A stretch of DNA of 64,000 nt from NCBI GenBank assembly GCA_900074725.1, contig LT598457.1:310001-374000 (forward strand), in the 5' to 3' direction. Source of the stretch: Lachancea dasiensis (Eukaryota; Ascomycota; Saccharomycetes; Saccharomycetales; Saccharomycetaceae). The notes beneath the pieces are model-generated. The model saw only the letters and a list, made by a program, of their open reading frames with translations. It made no database searches and had not been told where the DNA came from. Positions 57,895 through 64,000 of the stretch are shown piece after piece. Each line of letters opens with the position of its first letter. Position 1 is the first letter of the stretch. The position numbers were made by a program, and so were the translations under genes.

Positions 57895-59283
57895 TTACAG
57901 TTTTGCACGGCTGGTAGCTAGTAGGTGCCTTTTGATACCATTTTGTCCAAAGAATTCCTCATAAATGTTGGGAAGTTCGCCTTGACCTAATGTGTTGGGT
58001 GCCTCATTCCCATTGAGCTTGTTGCAAATGGTTTTGCCTTCATCTCGAAGCTCTATAATGTCAGCATCTACCATGGCCTCTAACAAATCGGCTTGCAAGT
58101 CTGCAATGCTTTCGATACCACAGCATAACCTGATTAGGTCTTCTGGGAACTCCCTTTGAGCACGAACCGCTGGGTCGATTGCGGCGTGTGACATCTTGCA
58201 GGGCATGGAAATGAGAGAGTTAACGCAGCCGAAGGAGACTGTGACGGACCAGATTTTCAGCTTTGGCGACGAAACTAAGCGCCTTGAATGCTCAAAGGAT
58301 CCGGTCTCAAAAGACAAAACAGCACCGGGCCCGCCATTGAAGGATTTATGCAGTTCGAATTGTGGATGCGATTCGAGGCCGACGTAGCGAGTTAGTGTAA
58401 GATCACCGGGAGCGCGTTTACGAAAACCGCATGAATTCTCCAGCCAATGTCCCAGCACCATGGCGTTGTGCTGTTGCTGATACATCCGAACACCGAGTGT
58501 TTTGAGACCCCGGACCAGCAACCACGAGTCGAGGGGGGAAAGCCCGCAGCCAGTGGAATTGATGATGAAATAAATGTCTTCTGCAATTTTGGCGGTTCTG
58601 GCGATGATCACACCAGCCATGATATCGTGGTGGCCGTTCAGATACTTTGTTGCGGACTCGTACACCACATCGCATTGGAACTGCAATGGGTTACACAGCA
58701 ACCCGCTCATCATCGTGTTGTCAATCGCCACCACGCATTCTGGGTTCTCAGCCTTGATAAATTTGGTGAGTCTGGGTAGATCAGCCACTTTCAAAAGCGG
58801 ATTGGTGGGCGATTCTAACAGCACGCAAGCTACCCGTGACTGCCGTTGGAATAGCTTCACAAACTCCTCGTAGTTGGTTGTGTCTGTGTGCAGGATGCGC
58901 GCGTGGTTGCGGCTTGCCAGGTGTGTCAACAACCGCTGCGTGCCGCCGTAAAGGTCATCGCCTGCGATGATTGTGGGGACTCCGGAGCCGTTGTTGTTGA
59001 GCACCAAGCTGCGCAAAATCATGTCCAGTGCCGTCATACCACTGCTGACGGCCAACGCTTGCGAGCCATCCACCCCGTACAGTTTCGCCAGCTGGTGCTG
59101 GACCACCGTACGAGTCGGATTGCCGGATCTCGTATAATCGTACTCCTGAGAAGCACCATCTTCCAGAGACCCTACTTTGAAAGTGGTCGATTGATAAATT
59201 GGTGGCACGCTCGACCCGTGCTGGTCGTTGTGTTGTACCACTGAAACGAGTTTTGTAGAAAGCGAGTGATGATCTCTAAACAT
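57895..59283 (-). CDS. STR3: cystathionine beta-lyase, peroxisomal
   Basis: PLP enzyme converting cystathionine to homocysteine, pyruvate and ammonia in methionine synthesis. 462 residues from the ATG at 59283 (S. cerevisiae 465); the in-frame ATG at 59310 adds nine residues not expected in the family. Cys/Met metabolism fold: TKLVSVVQHNDQHGSSVPPIYQSTTF start, YDYTRSGNPTRTV, the PLP-phosphate region AVSSGMTALD, Asp in VVAIDNTMMSG, and the Schiff-base lysine in ESATKYLNGHHDIM. The C-terminus is AKL, a variant of the SKL peroxisomal signal; S. cerevisiae Str3 ends SKL and is peroxisomal. Upstream Met31/32- and Cbf1-like sites fit sulfur control. Confidence 0.95.
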   Translation of the reverse strand: MFRDHHSLSTKLVSVVQHNDQHGSSVPPIYQSTTFKVGSLEDGASQEYDYTRSGNPTRTVVQHQLAKLYGVDGSQALAVSSGMTALDMILRSLVLNNNGSGVPTIIAGDDLYGGTQRLLTHLASRNHARILHTDTTNYEEFVKLFQRQSRVACVLLESPTNPLLKVADLPRLTKFIKAENPECVVAIDNTMMSGLLCNPLQFQCDVVYESATKYLNGHHDIMAGVIIARTAKIAEDIYFIINSTGCGLSPLDSWLLVRGLKTLGVRMYQQQHNAMVLGHWLENSCGFRKRAPGDLTLTRYVGLESHPQFELHKSFNGGPGAVLSFETGSFEHSRRLVSSPKLKIWSVTVSFGCVNSLISMPCKMSHAAIDPAVRAQREFPEDLIRLCCGIESIADLQADLLEAMVDADIIELRDEGKTICNKLNGNEAPNTLGQGELPNIYEEFFGQNGIKRHLLATSRAKL

Positions 59284-60669
59284 TTTACACTTTGTACTTC
59301 TGTAAAGCAATGTTTGATATACTCTTGGAGCTTCGATATTTAAACAGGGTTTAATTCACAACCTCTCCTCCTTTATACTAACTAAGATAGACACTCGAGC
59401 TTTTTTATACTGATGTATGGCTCTTTCAACCTTCTTGCCAATGGATAGTATTTCCTCAACTGTGGATAAGATGAATCATATGTGCATTGTAGTTAAGTGC
59501 TGGGCTAGCTGTAATCGGTGTTATGCTAGGCCTGTTGGCATCTCATGCAATGGACTTCCATGATAGTTGACCATATCGGGGTTATCATACAACGTGCAAA
59601 GGATGGGAAATGAAAGTGTGGCTGCTCCCAGTCATGTGACAAAAAGTGTGGCATCCCGAAATGTGGAGAGAACCAAAGACGTATAGAATGACATAGATGG
59701 TCGTTACTTCCGCGGCTAATTTCGACAATAGCACGGTGATGGCCACAAGAGGAGACACCTCTTCATTGAACTAGTACACCACCAAGACGCACTTGAGCGG
59801 TGTAGCAACATTACCAAGTCACATTTGAGTTAGTTTAGCTTTGAGAAGCACAAGACAATGGTGCTGATGGAGTCGGCCACCGGTACGGGGAGCAGCCTGT
59901 AACAACTGGAGCAGTTCCAGCAGATGAGCTTCCGGAGTGCAGACAGACCACTGTGCTGGAAACCTGAAGAATATAAGGTGCTGGGAGCGGAGATCCCAAA
60001 AGAGGAGCGGATTAGGGGAGGACACTGGGGTAGTCTTTGGCAGTTGAGGGGATAGATCTGGGAGGGTCGAGAGTGGTTTGATAACATGTGACGGTACCAA
60101 CAGATTCAGCCTGCTTGGGTTTTGATTTGCTCTTCTTTCGAAAGGGCCCGGCCCTCAGAAAGCCTATCAACGTGACGGTCCATATCGAATTTAACAGTGA
60201 ATCGAAGAGTCTCGTTCGGTAACCGTGGCGATGGCGATGCGTTACGCCCATATTTATAACCGCGCCGTACACATATCACAAGCGCCGAATGGGTTCGGGG
60301 TCAGCTCCCACAAAGCTCGCCCTAAAATGTCTATTGTTGCGGAGTTTACTTTCAAGCGACACTTCGGCATTTTTCCCACCAACAGAGTTCCTTGGACCGG
60401 ATTTGCAAAAAAAACTAGCTGCCACATATGCAGCGTCACTGCTGAGCTTCTTAGCTACGCGAGGGAAATCATGTCTTTGATGGTCTTCTGTACAGAAGAA
60501 GAACCCTTGACTGTGCTGCCCAGTGGTCCGGCTCGTATACTGTTATTTGGAAGCGGGTTTGTTGAGATGCCCTGCCAATTATTACCAGCGCAAGTCAACT
60601 ACCCCGGAGTCAATCATCCAACATTCAATCCAAGATTGTCGCTTGGATGCCTCTAACAAGGTGCATCAA
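59284..60669. other. divergent spacer STR3 - zinc-cluster gene
   Basis: 1386 bp between divergent genes. Methionine-regulon-type sites lie at 59617-59652. A TACTAAC at 59376-59382 has no partner splice sites in a sensible place. Several overlapping ORFs at 59819-60656 have no family resemblance. In S. cerevisiae MND1 lies next to STR3; no MND1 frame is present here. Confidence 0.5.
59617..59652 (-). promoter_or_regulatory. Met31/32-like and Cbf1-like sites upstream of STR3
   Basis: Two copies of TGTGGC (59617-59622, 59647-59652), the core of the Met31/Met32 site AAACTGTGGC, flank GTCATGTGAC (59631-59640), which in reverse reads GTCACATG, a CDEI-type Cbf1 site. They are about 335-370 bp upstream of the STR3 ATG. 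Cbf1-Met4-Met28 with Met31/32 is the known activator of sulfur-amino-acid genes. Confidence 0.5.
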
Positions 60670-63486
60670 ATGTCTTCACAGCTCATTCCTATCAAGGATC
60701 AAACAGCTTTGGTCCTAGAGGACGGGCGAGTATATAAGATTCAGCATAGGCGACAGCGGAAAATTTTGAGTTGCGTTGCTTGCCATAGACGAAAGATAAA
60801 GTGCACGCGGGAAACGCCTAAATGCTCAATTTGTATCAAAAGGAACATCGAATGCCATTATTTTCTCAACGACCGTGTGTCCAGAGGCGGCCGACCGCCT
60901 TCGAAGTCGGGCCATACCTATGCGGCTGATACTGGTGGACCACACGATTCGAACATTCAAGATCCGATTGAAAAGAAGCGACACTTGCTCATGGCCATCG
61001 AAAAAGCTAAAACTCTAGTTAATGACAATAAAACGCCATTGGGGCTGCAAGTCGGCCAAGACAGTCGCATCGAAACAGCAACGCAGAGGGACACCGAAAC
61101 AACATTTCCTAGTGTGCCAAGTTCTTCCTTTGCACCGTTAGATAACTCTCAAACTAGCGCTCAGCTGAAACCGTATTCTATTCCTGCTTTCAGCGGGCCC
61201 ACGATGTCACCTCCTCTTTATTTCGCCCCAAGCCAACCTAGTCCGCTTCTCTCCTTTGGAAAAGACCTGCAAGGCTATCTACCGTCTGCTGAGAGAGCAC
61301 ATGAACTATTTGAGATTTTCAGGACGGTGGTGCATCCAATTATTCCCTTGTTGGATATTCCAAAGTTTATCCAAGATCAAGAGCTTTTTTGGATACAAAA
61401 GTTCCAAGGTGAGACGAACCAAACGAATTTTTTAGTAATACTTTTTCCAGTGCTTTACGCAGCGTCTAAAGCACAGTTTCATCAATGCGACGGTAACGAT
61501 GCCTATTTCCAGGAGATGTCACGTTATTTGGAAGCTACTAACGTGTTATATGCGCTTCACGACTTTCCAAACACCTTCAACATTAAAATGGTAACGGGTT
61601 CTGTCTTAATAAACTCAGTAATTGAAAATCCAAGCATCACCGCTATTGGACAGCTCTCTCGTCTGGCCCAACGAACTTTGCTCACACGCGATCCTGCATT
61701 ATATCATCAAATTACAGACGAGCGCACTATTCAATGCCGCAGAATTTTATTTTGGCAAATATTCCAGCTCGACACCATGACTTCTCTATACAATAATTTA
61801 CCACCTTTGATCAAGGCAGACGATTTTGACACCGCCAGCCCAGAGGAGGTCATCCAAGGGGAATTGGAACCTGCTTTACTGCTTCTAAATGCAAAGCAAC
61901 GGTTTATTCTGTTGTTGAATGAGCTATGCGCGTCCACAGATAGAGGTACATTTCAGGGCCTGAAGGAAAGAATCGTGGACCTTCATACGTGCTGCATGGA
62001 CAGAGCTCTATTATTGAGCAATCATAGTAGGAGAATACGTCCATTAAGTCAACACGAGGGAAAGTTTATTGAATGGGCTGTTTTTATGCTTAACACATTT
62101 GCAGACCGGTCTCTTTTGCTGCTTCACTTGAATATAATAAAAACGTCTCTACCAATGCTTATGAAAAGACGACAAATTATGACACAAGCGAATGACGACA
62201 AAAGCGGGAAAACGTACAATCCTATAGCAGAAAGCGGCTATGGGAAAAATTTCTTAACTATTCAGGCCATTTTAAATGATAGTGGCAATCTTCCTCTCGA
62301 CCATAAAGAAACACCCGATGGCCTGATCAATGCGAGTTTAGTTTACAACTACGAGGATTTGACCAATAACTTAATTCCCGCATCACTTCATTACTTAGAT
62401 GAATTTCTAAAATACCACACAGACTCCACGTTTTCCTGTTTCAACTGGGAGTTGATGGTTGGTAATATGCCAATCAACGCAATCACATTTACAATAAAGA
62501 CTTTAGCGTTGGACTTGAATCGGGCTCATCGAATGAGCAAGCTCTTTGCATTACAAAATGATTTAAGGTATGTTATTCTATCACAAGCCATTCCCGTGGC
62601 CGAAATGAAAGTCGATGCTAAAACAGCAGTGTGTAAAAACTGCTTTCAGCTCATTAAACTTTTGTTCAGGTTGATAATAGTGAAGCACCGCGTTTCTGTC
62701 AGAGCTCTGTCCGGTACCCAAATGTCCGCTTCTCAACTTTTTCACAGCAAGTATGATATTGGTACGTTTCCACTGAGCACACCGGAGGCAGGGGTGATTC
62801 CTCGGCCCAATATTGGTTCTACTGGTGGACCTTCCGGCACATCTGACATTTCGAGCCCTCCAATCAACCCAACCAGCGACGTAGGGAGTGGTTCCGATCG
62901 ATTATTGCGTATAACTAACATCATTAATGGTGAAGATATTTTCAACGACGGCTTCACATTTTCTGGCAACCTTATCTACAACAACGATGCATCTAATTCC
63001 TCTAATGTCTCGCTGTGTGCTCAAATTGCTCCACGTACAATGCGTGCACTAGCGTCAAGTCCCCCACCTCAGCACCCAATGCTCTCGATATTCGGTGAAT
63101 ATGGCATTCCTGGGCAACAGCCCAATAATCTGGAACAAGGAGTTCCTTTGAACACTTGTTTTGAGAATACCTATGAGTATGGCAACATCACGAGCTCAGC
63201 GCAACCCTCTGCAGCGGCAGCTGCACCAAGATCGACCCCCAGTATAGAACCAAGTCTTCCCCATTACAAGCCACTGGTGGGTACCTCATCAGACTATACT
63301 TCGGTAGTCACGTCTCTAGGGGACTTCCAAATTGAGCTGGATTGTATACGCAAGGAAGTTGAGCAATATATAATATTGTTAAACCGGGATAGAGGAGACC
63401 TCGAGGGAATTGGTTCTGGCGATGACTATTATCGTGAGTTCGAAAATGCCCTGCTTGAAATAATTTGTGGGATCTTGGCAGTTTGA
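60670..63486 (+). CDS. Zn(II)2Cys6 zinc-cluster transcription factor, unknown target
   Basis: Predicted nuclear regulator of 938 residues from the ATG at 60670 (an upstream in-frame ATG at 60523 would add 49 residues with no resemblance to a domain). The zinc cluster is near residues 36-63: CVACHRRKIKC, CSIC and IECHY supply six cysteines, preceded by basic HRRQRKILS and followed by a basic linker RVSRGGRPPSK. The fungal transcription-factor middle domain begins about residue 195 (AERAHELFEIFRTVVHPIIPLLDIPKF, typical). A Ser/Pro/Asn-rich stretch at about 700-890 may carry activation function. I do not recognise the S. cerevisiae ortholog with confidence. It is divergent from STR3 and in tandem with the truncated gene at 63876. 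Confidence 0.88.
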   Translation: MSSQLIPIKDQTALVLEDGRVYKIQHRRQRKILSCVACHRRKIKCTRETPKCSICIKRNIECHYFLNDRVSRGGRPPSKSGHTYAADTGGPHDSNIQDPIEKKRHLLMAIEKAKTLVNDNKTPLGLQVGQDSRIETATQRDTETTFPSVPSSSFAPLDNSQTSAQLKPYSIPAFSGPTMSPPLYFAPSQPSPLLSFGKDLQGYLPSAERAHELFEIFRTVVHPIIPLLDIPKFIQDQELFWIQKFQGETNQTNFLVILFPVLYAASKAQFHQCDGNDAYFQEMSRYLEATNVLYALHDFPNTFNIKMVTGSVLINSVIENPSITAIGQLSRLAQRTLLTRDPALYHQITDERTIQCRRILFWQIFQLDTMTSLYNNLPPLIKADDFDTASPEEVIQGELEPALLLLNAKQRFILLLNELCASTDRGTFQGLKERIVDLHTCCMDRALLLSNHSRRIRPLSQHEGKFIEWAVFMLNTFADRSLLLLHLNIIKTSLPMLMKRRQIMTQANDDKSGKTYNPIAESGYGKNFLTIQAILNDSGNLPLDHKETPDGLINASLVYNYEDLTNNLIPASLHYLDEFLKYHTDSTFSCFNWELMVGNMPINAITFTIKTLALDLNRAHRMSKLFALQNDLRYVILSQAIPVAEMKVDAKTAVCKNCFQLIKLLFRLIIVKHRVSVRALSGTQMSASQLFHSKYDIGTFPLSTPEAGVIPRPNIGSTGGPSGTSDISSPPINPTSDVGSGSDRLLRITNIINGEDIFNDGFTFSGNLIYNNDASNSSNVSLCAQIAPRTMRALASSPPPQHPMLSIFGEYGIPGQQPNNLEQGVPLNTCFENTYEYGNITSSAQPSAAAAAPRSTPSIEPSLPHYKPLVGTSSDYTSVVTSLGDFQIELDCIRKEVEQYIILLNRDRGDLEGIGSGDDYYREFENALLEIICGILAV

Positions 63487-63875
63487 GATCCGCAGGTGGT
63501 TGTCTTGCGTATTTAACCCAGTTCAGTCAAATCAGATTGACCATCGATTCTGAAAAATCTCACATAATTCACTTCTCAGTCCACTTCTCAGTACAATTTG
63601 ATCGATTTTGAGAAAAGAACGCTATTTTTATGTAAATCTAGGAAATTGATATTTGCAGGTTTGTCCATGCCATTTATGCTCGTGGCATTAGGTGCGAATC
63701 TATAATTTCTCATCGTTAAAGGAAAAATGGATATGAAATAAGACAAATAAAAATAATATAATTCGAAAAGCCTCCAGACATAATATTTGATAATTAGCGC
63801 AGACCAGAAATTGGTATTCAAGATTGCCGATTGACTATTTGGCGTGTAATGTCTATATACCAAATCAGGCGAGCG
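63487..63875. other. intergenic after zinc-cluster gene
   Basis: 389 bp, AT-rich. Contains a short direct repeat CACTTCTCAGT twice around 63570-63592. No gene recognised; the minus-strand frame 63588-63863 is AT-rich and random-looking. Confidence 0.5.
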
Positions 63876-64000
63876 ATGTCTAGCGATACTTTGGTGGGAC
63901 TGAATGGGGACAATAGCAAAGGCGATCTACATACGCCAACCAACGGTGATGCGACTTTCAACTTCCAAATAGTACAAAAACCAACATTGGAGCGATCAAT
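63876..64000 (+). CDS. start of an unidentified gene, cut by window end
   Basis: An ATG at 63876 opens a frame that runs without stop to the window edge: 41 complete codons beginning MSSDTLVGLNGDNSKGDLHT and continuing with TFNFQIVQKPTLERS. The composition is polar and disordered-looking, common at yeast N-termini. No family can be named from this fragment, and a frame of 125 bases could be chance. Confidence 0.45.
   Translation, partial: MSSDTLVGLNGDNSKGDLHTPTNGDATFNFQIVQKPTLERS

Noticed and set aside
59376-59382. TACTAAC on the plus strand upstream of the second zinc-cluster gene
   Set aside because: No GTATGT nearby upstream and 1.3 kb from the ATG; no plausible intron.
59819-60656. ORFs of 85-143 codons between STR3 and the second zinc-cluster gene
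   Set aside because: No recognisable domain, overlapping in both directions, irregular composition.

Overview
This is 64 kb of nuclear chromosome from a budding yeast of the family Saccharomycetaceae that did not pass through the whole-genome duplication (a Lachancea-, Torulaspora-, Zygosaccharomyces- or Kluyveromyces-like species; the exact genus cannot be fixed from the sequence alone). The evidence is compact, mostly intron-free genes, yeast splice signals (GTATGT / TACTAAC), two yeast-type tRNA genes, and gene orders that combine what Saccharomyces cerevisiae now splits between sister regions. No virus-like element, DNA transposon, LINE or CRISPR array was recognised.

Layout. 1-14461: a block matching the left arm of S. 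cerevisiae chromosome XII: GPI13 (partial), a zinc-cluster regulator, TPO1, FRA1, ISA1 and HSP104, with TPO1 and FRA1 in swapped order. 15771-20711: convergent RIM4 and NPR3, a pair found on S. cerevisiae chromosome VIII. 21240-21311: tRNA-His. 21447-59283: a long run matching the left arm of S. cerevisiae chromosome VII (EMP24, YIP4, MDS3/PMD1, GCN1, YGL194C-A, HOS2, IME4, COX13, CDC55, RPS26, COX4, TPN1, YGL185C, STR3). GLC7, which sits on chromosome V beside PMD1 and RPS26B in S. cerevisiae, is interleaved here. That is the pattern expected of an unduplicated ancestral order. 60670-63486 is a second zinc-cluster regulator, and a truncated unknown gene begins at 63876.

How the genes work together. 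FRA1 and ISA1 both concern iron and iron-sulfur metabolism. GLC7 (PP1) and CDC55 (a PP2A subunit) are phosphatase components. COX4 and COX13 are cytochrome oxidase subunits. GCN1 and NPR3 are amino-acid sensors. RIM4, IME4, MDS3 and HOS2 touch meiosis or sporulation control.

Most interesting signals. (1) Two tandem matches to the a1-alpha2 operator plus a minus-strand TATA box lie just downstream of IME4, as expected for a conserved cell-type-controlled antisense RNA (RME2-like). (2) A perfect 40-bp spacerless palindrome lies between HSP104 and RIM4, at a synteny junction. (3) Convincing 5'UTR introns of almost equal length precede RPS26 and COX4. (4) An isolated GC-rich island of about 170 bp sits in the RPS26 promoter region. 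(5) Two probable microproteins: a YGL194C-A-like gene and an unrecognised 55-residue membrane ORF upstream of YIP4.
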